DNA of 64,000 bases from NCBI GenBank assembly GCA_944381365.1, contig CALWKW010000001.1, forward strand, positions 1 through 64,000, in the 5' to 3' direction. Below the pieces are notes generated by a model. The model had not been told where the DNA came from, made no database searches, and saw only the letters and a list, made by a program, of their open reading frames with translations. The DNA is from an uncultured Christensenellaceae bacterium (lineage in GTDB: Bacteria; Bacillota; Clostridia; Christensenellales; UBA3700). Positions 33,507 through 42,515 of the stretch are shown here, piece by piece (position 1 is the first letter of the stretch; each line of letters opens with the position of its first letter). Made by a program: the position numbers and the translations under genes.

Positions 33507-35591
33507 ATGATAGACAGAAAAATTTTCAAGACCACAATCGGCGGAAGAGAAGTCACCGTTGAGACAGGTGCATATTGTGGTTTGAGCAACGGCAGTTGTT
33601 TGGTCAGATGTGGCGAAACTGTCGTAATGGTAAATGTTACAATGGCAAAAACACAGAGAGACGGCATTGACTTTTTCCCTCTCGGATGTGATTATGAAGA
33701 AAAAATGTATGCCGTTGGTAAAATTCCCGGGGGATTCAAAAAGCGTGAAGGTCGTGCAAGCGATAAGGCAATTCTTACTTCAAGACTTATCGACAGACCT
33801 CTTCGTCCCTTGTTTCCTAAGGGCTTCTTCAATGATGTAGCGGTTGTAGCTACAAGTTTGTCGGTTGATCCCGATATTCCCCCTGAGATCTATGCAATGA
33901 TCGGCAGCTCCGTAGCTTTGAGCATTTCCGATATTCCTTTTGCAGGACCTACAGGTTCGGTAGTAGTAGGCTATGTTGACGGTCAATATGTTATCAACCC
34001 AAACACAGAGCAAAGAGAAAAGTCAAGACTTCATTTGTCTTTGAGCGGTACCAAAGAGGCTATCCTCATGGTAGAAGCCGGTGCAAACGAGCTTACTGAA
34101 GACGAAATGATCGGTGCTATCTTGTTCGGTCATGAGGAAATTAAGAAAATCGTAGCTTTCATAGAAGATATTCAGGCTCAAATCGGCAAGGAAAAGATTG
34201 TTCCCGAGTTGTATCATCCTCAAGAGGAAATCGAGAAAGCAGTAAAAGAATATGCTGACAAGAAGATGGATGAAGTACTCGAAAACTTCAACAGACAGGA
34301 CAGAGATAAAGCTGAAGACGCTCTTGATAAGGATGTATTTGAGCACTTTGCAGAGCAGTTCCCCGATGGCAAAAAGGATATCGCAGAGACTTTGTATGCT
34401 ATGAAGAAAGCAAAAGTAAGAGCAAAGATTCTCGACAAGGGTATCAGACCTGACGGAAGAAGTCTCGAAGAAATCAGACCTATCTGGTGCGAAGCAGGTA
34501 TTTTGCCCAGAGTTCACGGCAGCGGCGTATTCACAAGAGGCCAGACTCAGGTTATGACAATCTGTACATTGGGCAGCTTGTCTGAAGTACAAAAACTCGA
34601 AGGTCTTGACGATGAAGTATGCAAGAGATATATTCACCACTACAACATGCCCCCTTACAGCACAGGCGAAGCAAAGCCTTTGAAGAGCCCCGGCAGAAGA
34701 GAAATCGGACACGGTGCTTTGGCTGAAAGAGCATTGGAGCCTATGCTTCCTTCAGTAGAAAGTTTCCCTTATGCTATTCGTACTGTAAGTGAAGTTATTT
34801 CTTCAAACGGTTCTACATCTCAAGCATCTGTATGCGGTTCTACTTTGGCTCTTATGGACGCAGGCGTTCCTTTGAAAAAGCCTGTTGCAGGTGTAGCTAT
34901 GGGTCTTATCAGCAATGAAGACAAATCCAAGATATCCGTATTGACAGATATTCAAGGTCTTGAAGACTTCTTCGGCGATATGGACTTTAAGGTTGCAGGT
35001 ACAGAAGACGGTATTACAGCTATCCAGATGGATATCAAAATCAAGGGTATCAATGAGGAAATCCTCAGAAAGGCTCTTGCTCAGGCAAAGAAAGGCAGAC
35101 TCTTTATTCTCAACAAGATGCTCGAAGTATTGCCTGAACCCAGAAAGTCTTTGTCCAAGTATGCTCCCAAGATAGTATCTTTCTCAATTGATCCCAACAA
35201 GATTAAGGATGTTATCGGCAGCGGCGGTAAAGTCATCAACAAGATTATCGATGAGACAGGTGTCAAGATCGATATCGATGATTACGGCAATGTTCTCGTA
35301 TCTGGTGTGGATGAAGAGAAGAATGCAAGAGCAAAACAACTTATTGATTTGATTGTCAATGACCCTAATATCGATGATGTATTCGAAGGTACAGTAGTAA
35401 GAATCATGAACTTCGGTGCTTTCGTAGAAATCGCTCCCGGAAAAGATGCTATGATTCATATCTCAAAACTCAAGAAAGAAAGAGTAGAAAAGGTAGAAGA
35501 TGTAGTAAATGTAGGCGACAGAGTTAAGGTCAAAGTTATCGACATCAATGACAAGGGTGTAGCTTTGAGACTTTTGGAAGTTCTTAAATAA
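33507..35591 (+). CDS. pnp: Polyribonucleotide nucleotidyltransferase (PNPase)
   Basis: This 694-residue PNPase has two RNase PH-like domains (the second including GTEDGITAIQMDIK and its catalytic acids), a helical linker, a KH domain (IKDVIGSGGKVINKIIDETG) and a C-terminal S1 domain (FEGTVVRIMNFGAFVEI). It degrades RNA phosphorolytically and is part of RNA turnover with RNase Y. The start is ATG 33507 with GGAGG upstream. Confidence 0.97.
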   Translation: MIDRKIFKTTIGGREVTVETGAYCGLSNGSCLVRCGETVVMVNVTMAKTQRDGIDFFPLGCDYEEKMYAVGKIPGGFKKREGRASDKAILTSRLIDRPLRPLFPKGFFNDVAVVATSLSVDPDIPPEIYAMIGSSVALSISDIPFAGPTGSVVVGYVDGQYVINPNTEQREKSRLHLSLSGTKEAILMVEAGANELTEDEMIGAILFGHEEIKKIVAFIEDIQAQIGKEKIVPELYHPQEEIEKAVKEYADKKMDEVLENFNRQDRDKAEDALDKDVFEHFAEQFPDGKKDIAETLYAMKKAKVRAKILDKGIRPDGRSLEEIRPIWCEAGILPRVHGSGVFTRGQTQVMTICTLGSLSEVQKLEGLDDEVCKRYIHHYNMPPYSTGEAKPLKSPGRREIGHGALAERALEPMLPSVESFPYAIRTVSEVISSNGSTSQASVCGSTLALMDAGVPLKKPVAGVAMGLISNEDKSKISVLTDIQGLEDFFGDMDFKVAGTEDGITAIQMDIKIKGINEEILRKALAQAKKGRLFILNKMLEVLPEPRKSLSKYAPKIVSFSIDPNKIKDVIGSGGKVINKIIDETGVKIDIDDYGNVLVSGVDEEKNARAKQLIDLIVNDPNIDDVFEGTVVRIMNFGAFVEIAPGKDAMIHISKLKKERVEKVEDVVNVGDRVKVKVIDINDKGVALRLLEVLK

Positions 35592-35605
35592 TTAACTATC
35601 AAAGT

Positions 35606-35640
35606 AATAAGCGGAAGCAAATTGCTTCCGCTTATTTTAT
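35606..35640 (+). terminator. pnp terminator
   Basis: A 14-bp perfect stem (35606-35619 with 35623-35636) with a three-base loop and T-rich tail. Confidence 0.9.
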
Positions 35641-35806
35641 TATCTTTCTAAAATATTGATATAAAGATTTGATTAAAATCTCTAAATATTGATTATTAAT
35701 TATTATTTTATTAATGGATAAAGATAATATATTATTTTATATAAAAATGTTTGGTACAAGCTTCATATTTGAAAATATTTCGGCATAGTATTTTTTGAGG
35801 TGATTT

Positions 35807-36529
35807 ATGTCAAAATTTTTTAAAATGCGAAGTGCCATAACAAATATATTGATTATAGGTATTCTCATAGGACTTACTATTGTAAGCCTTAGCAATCAGT
35901 ATTCATCCTTAGTGACTGCCCCGGGAAATGATCGTCCTTATTATAAAGGCAATACTCAAAGAGGAGAAGTGGCTATTATGATAAATGTCTATTGGGGCAC
36001 AGAATATATCGATGATATGCTCAAAGTCTTGGAAAATCATAATGCAAAAGCTACATTTTTTGTGGGCGGAAGCTGGGCGAACAGCAATAGCGATACATTA
36101 AGGAAAATAATCGATGCAGGGCACGAAGTGGGTAATCACGGCTATTTCCATAAAGACCATGCAAAACTCAATTATCAGCAAAATGAAGCAGAAATAACAT
36201 CTACCAATACTTTGGTAAAAGCTTTGTGCAATTATGATATAAAGCTTTTTGCTCCTCCTTCCGGCAGTTTTAACGATCTTACATTAGAAGTTGCCGCAAA
36301 ACTCAATATGCCCGTAATAATGTGGAGTAGAGACACTATCGATTGGCGAGATAAAGACAGCTCGCTTGTTTATAGCAGAGCCACAAACAAAATTCAGGCA
36401 GGCGATATGATTCTTATGCACCCCACGGCACATACATTGACAGCATTGGGCGATATTCTTACATATTACGAAGACAATGATCTAACTCCCGTGACGGTTT
36501 CGCAAATTATAAGTCAACAAACCATTTGA
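35807..36529 (+). CDS. YlxY-like polysaccharide deacetylase homologue, catalytic Asp missing
   Basis: This 240-residue NodB-fold protein has an N-terminal membrane anchor or signal (ITNILIIGILIGLTIVSL). The fold is recognisable from ATFFVGGSWA, the metal-binding HGYFHKDH and ILMHPT. At the first motif, where active members read TFDDG or FDISWG, this one has IMINVYWG: the Asp is replaced by Asn. It may therefore be a non-catalytic binder, or use altered chemistry. Its place between pnp and an M16 peptidase matches ylxY of Bacillus, a sporulation-associated neighbourhood. Confidence 0.8.
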   Translation: MSKFFKMRSAITNILIIGILIGLTIVSLSNQYSSLVTAPGNDRPYYKGNTQRGEVAIMINVYWGTEYIDDMLKVLENHNAKATFFVGGSWANSNSDTLRKIIDAGHEVGNHGYFHKDHAKLNYQQNEAEITSTNTLVKALCNYDIKLFAPPSGSFNDLTLEVAAKLNMPVIMWSRDTIDWRDKDSSLVYSRATNKIQAGDMILMHPTAHTLTALGDILTYYEDNDLTPVTVSQIISQQTI

Positions 36530-36604
36530 TATTTTGTTTTAAGCATAAAAAATCTATATTAGACAATAAATTATGATATAAATGAAGTCATAATGTTTTT
36601 ATGC

Positions 36605-36633
36605 TTTACTATTGTAAATAATTAAGATATAAT
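36605..36633 (+). promoter_or_regulatory. Promoter of the M16 peptidase gene
   Basis: TTTACT (36605-36610), 17-bp spacer, TATAAT (36628-36633), followed by GAGAGG at 36647. Confidence 0.6.
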
Positions 36634-36657
36634 GTTTATAATTATTGAGAGGTAGAT

Positions 36658-37911
36658 ATGAACGAAATATACAGATTCAAAAGCGGTTTAAGACTTGCTT
36701 ACAAATATTCTCCTGCCGTAAGGTCGGTAGGCGTGGCGGTTATGACATGCGTGGGCAGTGCCAATGAGAATGCTGACAACAACGGTATATCGCATTTTAT
36801 CGAGCACATGTTTTTTAAGGGAACAAAAGACAAGAATTCTTTTGAAATCGTAGAATTTGTCGATGGAATCGGTGCCCAAATAAATGCTTTTACTTCAAAG
36901 CAAACCACATGTTTTTATACTTTGTCCATAGATTCGCAAGTAGAAAATTGTATAAAAATTCTCAGCGAAATTATGTTTGACTCCACTTTTGACAAAGAAG
37001 AGATGGAAAGAGAAAAGGGTGTAGTGCTTGAAGAGATATCCATGTGCGAAGATGACAACGATGACCTTGTCATGGATATTCTGAGTGATTGCTATTTTGG
37101 AAAAAACACTCTCGGCATGACTATATTGGGCGAAAGAAAAAATGTAAAATCTTTTACTCGTGATGATCTTTTGAAGTATATCGAGCAAAACTATTGTGCA
37201 GAAAACACAGTCATTTCTATCGCAGGAAACATAAAATTCGACATGGCGAAAAAGCTCGTAGAAGACTATTTTGAAGGTAGATTTTCTACAAATTGCAATC
37301 GTCAATGGAAAGATATACCTCATATCACAAAACCTTGCATAAAAAGCAAATTCAAAGATATAGAGCAGTCAAATATTGCAATAGGTCTTCCTGCACTCAA
37401 TTTTGACAACAAGTTGTCAATGGCAGAACTTCTCGTCAATACGGTAGTGGGCGGCGGAATGAGCTCGAGATTGTTTCAGGAAGTAAGAGAAAAAAGAGGA
37501 CTTGCCTATAATGTCTACACCTACAATTCGTCTTATGTCAACAATGGTATGCTTTCTCTTTATATCGGTACGAATGTCGAATCCGTCAAAAAAGCAGTCG
37601 ATTGTACGATAGAGCTTATCGAAGATTTGAGAAAAAACGGTTTGACAAAAAGAGAGCTCGAAAGAGGTATCGAACAGCTCAAAGGCTCCTATGTATTAGG
37701 ACAGGAAAGTACAGGCGTGATGATGAGAGTCAATGCAAAAAATGTGTTGTTTACGGACAAGGTTTTTGATATTGACCAAAAGATAAAAGAGATAGAGAAT
37801 ATTACTTTGGCTCAGACAAAAGAAGTCATAGATTATACTTATGATTTGTCAAAAGCAAGCCTCGCGTATGTAGGCAAAAAGCCTGAGTGCGATATACAAA
37901 AACTTATATGA
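36658..37911 (+). CDS. M16 family zinc peptidase (MlpA-like)
   Basis: This 417-residue M16B peptidase has the inverted zinc motif HFIEH (in GISHFIEHMFFKGT) and the downstream Glu in EKGVVLEEI. A second, non-catalytic half contains GGGMSSRLFQEVREKRGLAY, the family's R/Y block. The enzyme degrades peptides in a clamp-like dimer. The order pnp-ylxY-mlpA is conserved in Firmicutes. The stop overlaps the next start by four bases. Confidence 0.93.
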   Translation: MNEIYRFKSGLRLAYKYSPAVRSVGVAVMTCVGSANENADNNGISHFIEHMFFKGTKDKNSFEIVEFVDGIGAQINAFTSKQTTCFYTLSIDSQVENCIKILSEIMFDSTFDKEEMEREKGVVLEEISMCEDDNDDLVMDILSDCYFGKNTLGMTILGERKNVKSFTRDDLLKYIEQNYCAENTVISIAGNIKFDMAKKLVEDYFEGRFSTNCNRQWKDIPHITKPCIKSKFKDIEQSNIAIGLPALNFDNKLSMAELLVNTVVGGGMSSRLFQEVREKRGLAYNVYTYNSSYVNNGMLSLYIGTNVESVKKAVDCTIELIEDLRKNGLTKRELERGIEQLKGSYVLGQESTGVMMRVNAKNVLFTDKVFDIDQKIKEIENITLAQTKEVIDYTYDLSKASLAYVGKKPECDIQKLI

Positions 37912-38389
37912 AAAATTTTATAATCGAGCAAGTAAAAGAGTGTGACGCAAAAGAGCTGTACGCACTCTTTTATGATACAATACATACTATAAATACCAAA
38001 GATTATACTCAAGATCAGCTTGATGTTTGGGCTCCTAGAGGTGGCGATATATCGACATATATCCAAAAATATTATCAAAACATGCGATTTTGGCAAGAGT
38101 AAAAACACTTGATAAAAGCGTCATTTGCGGATACGGCAGCATAGATAAATACGGCTTTTTGGATCACTTGTATGTGTCCAAAGATTTTCAACATCAGGGG
38201 GTAGGAAGTTTGATTTGCGATAGCTTAGAAGACTATGCAAAGACAAACGGAGCAAAAGAATTTAAGGTAGAGGCTTCTATCACTGCAAAAGAGTTTTTTA
38301 TTCATAGAGGATATGAGTTAATACAAGAGCAAACCGTATATAGAAAGGGAGTAGCTCTTAAAAACTTCTTGATGAAAAAATATTTTTGA
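37908..38389 (+). pseudogene. GNAT acetyltransferase broken by a one-base frameshift
   Basis: The N-terminal half (from ATG 37908: FIIEQVKECDAKELYALFYD ... DQLDVWAPRG) runs to a stop at 38102. The C-terminal half of the same fold continues in the -1 frame (ILARVKTLDKSVICGYGSID, then LYVSKDFQHQGVGS, the acetyl-CoA loop) to 38389. Adding one A to the AAAAA run near 38064 would restore a single ~160-residue GNAT protein. The acceptor substrate is unknown. It may be a genuine pseudogene, a sequencing error in a homopolymer, or less likely a programmed shift. Confidence 0.75.
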
Positions 38390-38390
38390 T

Positions 38391-38425
38391 ATTATTCAGC
38401 TTGTTTTAAGCTGGATAATTTTTTT
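38391..38425 (+). terminator. Terminator before ftsK
   Basis: ATTATTCAGCTT pairs with AAGCTGGATAAT (one G-T pair) around GTTTT, followed by seven T. Confidence 0.9.
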
Positions 38426-38591
38426 AATGTCGCATTTTAATATAAATAAATTATTTTTAATAAAAATTTTATCAAAAACTTTTGAGATATATTTATTTGT
38501 TTTTTGACATATTGTGAATAAATTTTGTGTTTTATGAAATATTTTTATTTGACTTTTATTATTATATACTTATTATTTTTTATTTATATTA

Positions 38592-38620
38592 TTGTAATTG
38601 AAAAATTATTGTGCTATAAT
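38592..38620 (+). promoter_or_regulatory. Promoter of ftsK
   Basis: TTGTAA (38592-38597), 17-bp spacer, TATAAT (38615-38620) with an extended TGC just upstream. Confidence 0.6.
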
Positions 38621-38649
38621 CTAAAATGTGAAAGTAAGGAGATGTTCTG

Positions 38650-41600
38650 ATGGCAAAAAAGAATAAAGAAGAAAATATTCAAAAACGCAAGAAAAGCACA
38701 AGAATTGCCGATGGTATAGTATTGTTGTGCGTATTTTTGTTGCTTGATTTGATTTTGTTTGGCGTATTCGGTGCGTCAGGTAAAGTTATCGCCGACTTCT
38801 TTATCGGTGTTTTCGGTTATGCAATCTATGGTTATAGCCTCGCTTTTACATTGCTCGGTATTTTAAAAACTTGCAATTTGAAGGTAAGACAATCTTATAA
38901 GATTGTTTTGTTGTATTTCGCTATTGCGATTTTGATGGTCACTTTTGCTCATGTTTTGAGCTCTCATGAATTTGCAAAAGGCGGTTGGGGAAGTTATATA
39001 GAAAATTGCTTTAAAAACCCCGTGACTGCTGGCGGTGCCATTGCGTCTGTATTCTTATATCCTTTTGCTTTGGGAAAGGTGTATGTCGTAAGTCTTGTAG
39101 CAAACGGCATTTTCCTTTTTGGTCTTATTATTATCGCTATACTTTTGCAAGTCAATATAGATATCAATGTAGAAAGATTTGGTTCTAAAAAAAGAAGAAA
39201 CAAGTTGTCAAACGGTCAGAATGCCAATGTAGGTATGTTTGATGTGGACTATACGGGCAATGCCAATGCCGTGACTCTCAACAATCAGACTATTGACGGA
39301 AGAGACCTAGGAGAAAGACTTGCCGGCAATAAAAACGGCAATCTTGACAATTATGTTCCTATCGACAGACTAGATGTCGGAGCGAGCGAACCTGATTTTG
39401 TTCAAAGCGACAATTTTGAGGAAGCTCAGCTTATTCTCGACACTCAGGAAATAGCCAAAGAAGCTGGAAGAAAAGACTATATTTATGCAAAAGACGATAT
39501 AGAAACTACCAATGTGGATATATCTCAGGCTCAAAGAGATATATTCGGTGTGGATGATATATCGGGAATGAGTGTTATAAACGAAGGCAAACAGGACAAG
39601 CCCGTCAATGAGACTCTAAATTCTCAGCATCCCAAACAAAACAATACTGATACTTCAAGATTTGATATTCTTTCTACAAACGAAAGAATGAGAATAATCG
39701 AAGAAAACAGCAGACGCTCGAGAGAAAGAAGAAATTCTGACGAGAATATAAATACTACGCCTTCTTCGGGAAATTCTCATTTTGCAGAAAGACTCAATAG
39801 TATTCTCAACAAAAAAAGAGAAGAAAATAGTCAAGTCGAGAGCAATCTTCAAAGCGATGATTTCACATTTAATCTTGACGAAGAAAATACATCAGATAAT
39901 GACAATAATTTTGTCGAAGACAAAACAGAGAAAAAACCTATCGAATCAATAGACGATTTTATCTCCAATACCAACAAGGATAAGTCAAAACAAGATTTGT
40001 ACAATAAGATAAACAACTATAATCTCGGTGGCAACATTTCTCCTAAAAACGAATACAAACAACCTACTGACGGATATTTCAACAAGTCTTTTGAGCCTAA
40101 AAAACCTCAAGAGCCTCAAAAGCCTTTTCAGTCTCAGACAAATATCAATCAGAATTCGAGCAGTGCTTTCGGCATAAATAAGAATGATAATATCGTCAAT
40201 TCTCAAAAAGAAGATGTTGCAAGCACAAACAATGAAGAAGAAAAAGTAGTAATTCAAAGATCTCCTTATGTTCCGCCCAGCATAGACAATCTCAAAGATT
40301 ATGACAGCTTCGGAGCTGACAATGATGACGATATTCAAGAAAAAGCGAGAATTATCGAATCCACTTATGCCAACTTCGGTATATCCGTAGAAGTAAAGCA
40401 TGTAGTGGCAGGTCCTACGGTCACAAGATTCGAGTTTGAGATACCTCCTACGGTTTCCGTAGAAAAAATCCCTCAGAAAAAGGGTAATCTCATGCTTGCT
40501 TTGGCTGTCACTTCTTTGAGAATAGAAGCTCCTATCCCAGGAAAATCGCTTTGCGGTGTAGAAATCCCCAACAAGCACAGAAGAACCGTTGGACTCAAAG
40601 ATTTTATCGTAAGAGACGAATTCAAAAATTTCAAGGGCGGTTTGTATTTTGCTTTGGGCAAGGATATTGACGGAAATTGCTTCTATGCAGACCTTACAGA
40701 ATTCCCCCATTGTCTTATTGCCGGCGGTACAGGTAGCGGTAAGAGCGTATGTCTCAATACTATGCTTATAAGCCTTGTCTACAAGTATTCTCCCGAAGAT
40801 TTGAGAATTATTCTCGTAGACCCCAAGGTAGTAGAAATGAAGAAATTCATAGAGTTGCCTCATTTGCTTACTCCAAAGATTTACAGCACTCCTAAAGAAG
40901 CCGTGTCTATATTGAAATGGCTTGTTGAAGAGATGAACAGAAGATATGAAATTCTCGGAAAATATTATGTAAATAATATTGCCTCTTACAATGAGATAGA
41001 AAGCGAAGACAAGAAGATGCCTTATATCGTCACGATAATGGACGAGGTAGGCGATATCATGATAAGCGAACAAGGCAAAGAATTCGAAAACCTTGTCATA
41101 GCTCTTACTCAAAAAGCTCGTGCGTGCGGTATTCATTTGATATTGGCTACGCAAAGACCTTCAGTCGATGTAATTACAGGTACCATCAAAGCAAACCTTC
41201 CTACAAGAATTGCATTTGCAGTCACGGCTGGCGTAAACAGTAAGATTATTCTTGATAGCTTGGGAGCTGAGGATTTGCTCGGTATGGGCGATATGCTTTA
41301 TATGAGCAGAAAATCCAGATATTTGCAAAGATTGCAAAATCCTTTCCTCAACGAAATGGAAGTACGCAATATCATGATTGACCTCACAAAGCACAATCAG
41401 GCTTATTATGACGAAAATATCATGAAAGAAATTCAAAGAATACAAGAACCTCCCAAGCAGGAAGATTCTGCCGTAGACAAGAATTTTAAAGAATTCAATT
41501 TCCCTGACGATTTGTGTCCCGATGTATTGAGACGCATTGTGTCAATGGACAATGTCACGATTTCTTCTTTGCAGAGAGCTTTCACGATAGGTTTCCCCAG

Positions 41601-41739
41601 AGGCGGAAAGATATTCGATTGGCTCCTCAACAGCGGATATATCGAGAAAAACGGCAATAAGCATATTTGCCGACTCACATCAGAGCAGGTAGAGGCAATT
41701 ATCGAGAATGCACGAAACAAAGAGAATGATGAACAATAA
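38650..41739 (+). CDS. ftsK: DNA translocase FtsK/SpoIIIE
   Basis: This 1029-residue translocase has about four N-terminal transmembrane helices (to ~residue 180). A long low-complexity linker rich in Asn, Asp, Ser, Lys and Gln follows (about 180-540). The motor has Walker A IAGGTGSGKSV near 692 and the Walker B-type IMDEVGDIM. A C-terminal winged-helix gamma domain (ISSLQRAFTIGFPRGGKIFD) reads KOPS/SRS-like sites. It pumps chromosome DNA across the division or sporulation septum. The linker is long for a Firmicutes SpoIIIE. GTAAGGAG precedes the ATG. Confidence 0.95.
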   Translation: MAKKNKEENIQKRKKSTRIADGIVLLCVFLLLDLILFGVFGASGKVIADFFIGVFGYAIYGYSLAFTLLGILKTCNLKVRQSYKIVLLYFAIAILMVTFAHVLSSHEFAKGGWGSYIENCFKNPVTAGGAIASVFLYPFALGKVYVVSLVANGIFLFGLIIIAILLQVNIDINVERFGSKKRRNKLSNGQNANVGMFDVDYTGNANAVTLNNQTIDGRDLGERLAGNKNGNLDNYVPIDRLDVGASEPDFVQSDNFEEAQLILDTQEIAKEAGRKDYIYAKDDIETTNVDISQAQRDIFGVDDISGMSVINEGKQDKPVNETLNSQHPKQNNTDTSRFDILSTNERMRIIEENSRRSRERRNSDENINTTPSSGNSHFAERLNSILNKKREENSQVESNLQSDDFTFNLDEENTSDNDNNFVEDKTEKKPIESIDDFISNTNKDKSKQDLYNKINNYNLGGNISPKNEYKQPTDGYFNKSFEPKKPQEPQKPFQSQTNINQNSSSAFGINKNDNIVNSQKEDVASTNNEEEKVVIQRSPYVPPSIDNLKDYDSFGADNDDDIQEKARIIESTYANFGISVEVKHVVAGPTVTRFEFEIPPTVSVEKIPQKKGNLMLALAVTSLRIEAPIPGKSLCGVEIPNKHRRTVGLKDFIVRDEFKNFKGGLYFALGKDIDGNCFYADLTEFPHCLIAGGTGSGKSVCLNTMLISLVYKYSPEDLRIILVDPKVVEMKKFIELPHLLTPKIYSTPKEAVSILKWLVEEMNRRYEILGKYYVNNIASYNEIESEDKKMPYIVTIMDEVGDIMISEQGKEFENLVIALTQKARACGIHLILATQRPSVDVITGTIKANLPTRIAFAVTAGVNSKIILDSLGAEDLLGMGDMLYMSRKSRYLQRLQNPFLNEMEVRNIMIDLTKHNQAYYDENIMKEIQRIQEPPKQEDSAVDKNFKEFNFPDDLCPDVLRRIVSMDNVTISSLQRAFTIGFPRGGKIFDWLLNSGYIEKNGNKHICRLTSEQVEAIIENARNKENDEQ

Positions 41740-41794
41740 TCATTTTTTGTATAAAATATAGTAATGGATAAAGTTTATAGGAGCAGATTATAGA

Positions 41795-42481
41795 ATGGGC
41801 AAAAAAATTACGATGACATTACCTACAAAGATTACTATGGTAAGACTAGTTATGATACCACTTGTAATATTGAGCTATTGTCTTCAGAATGTGTATGAGT
41901 ATATGTTTATAATTACTTCGGTATTGTTTTGGGTAGCATCTATGACAGACTATCTTGACGGACATATCGCTAGAAAATATAATATGGTAAGCGACCTTGG
42001 AAAACTTCTTGACCCCATAGCGGACAAAGTTTTGGTTGCGGCAGGTCTGTTTATATTGATTGACGGAGATTATATCCCCGAAATCAAATACATAGAGCTT
42101 ATTTTTGCTACTATAATTATCGCAAGAGAATTTATGATTGGAGTCATAAGACAAGTAGCTGCTTTGAAGAGTGTGGCTCTGGCGGCAGATAAATTGGGAA
42201 AAATCAAGACCGCAAGCACAATGTTTGCACTCACTTTCTTGTTGTTGTCTTATCATAGCGGAACAGTATTCACAGTATTCAGATATATAGGTTTTGTATT
42301 CTTCTGTTTTGCTACTTTGTTTACGGTAATTTCAGGCATGAATTATCTGATCAAAAACTTTGATTTGCTTATGAGTGACGATATAAGAAAAAACAAAGAG
42401 GATAAAGAAAACAAAACGGCTGATGAAGATGGCAATTTAGATGTTTGCCAAAAGCAAGAGAGCGAAGAAGAAAACAAATAG
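41795..42481 (+). CDS. pgsA: CDP-diacylglycerol--glycerol-3-phosphate 3-phosphatidyltransferase
   Basis: This 228-residue membrane enzyme has the CDP-alcohol phosphotransferase signature running from TDYLDGHIARKYN to LGKLLDPIADK (D-G-x2-A-R-x8-G-x3-D-x3-D). It makes phosphatidylglycerol phosphate, the first step to the acidic phospholipids. The C-terminal ~35 residues form an unusual charged tail (DDIRKNKEDKENKTADEDG). It sits in the conserved ftsK-pgsA-rimO-cinA-recA order. Confidence 0.93.
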   Translation: MGKKITMTLPTKITMVRLVMIPLVILSYCLQNVYEYMFIITSVLFWVASMTDYLDGHIARKYNMVSDLGKLLDPIADKVLVAAGLFILIDGDYIPEIKYIELIFATIIIAREFMIGVIRQVAALKSVALAADKLGKIKTASTMFALTFLLLSYHSGTVFTVFRYIGFVFFCFATLFTVISGMNYLIKNFDLLMSDDIRKNKEDKENKTADEDGNLDVCQKQESEEENK

Positions 42482-42515
42482 TTCATAAACAAAATAAGGC
42501 TAAATAATAAATAAT

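Noticed and set aside
34023-34712. 229-codon frame antisense to pnp
   Set aside because: It is a shadow of the conserved PNPase coding sequence with no recognisable domain.
39985-41154. 389-codon frame antisense to ftsK
   Set aside because: It lies opposite the FtsK linker and motor, has no family resemblance or ribosome site, and arises from low stop-codon frequency opposite A-rich codons.
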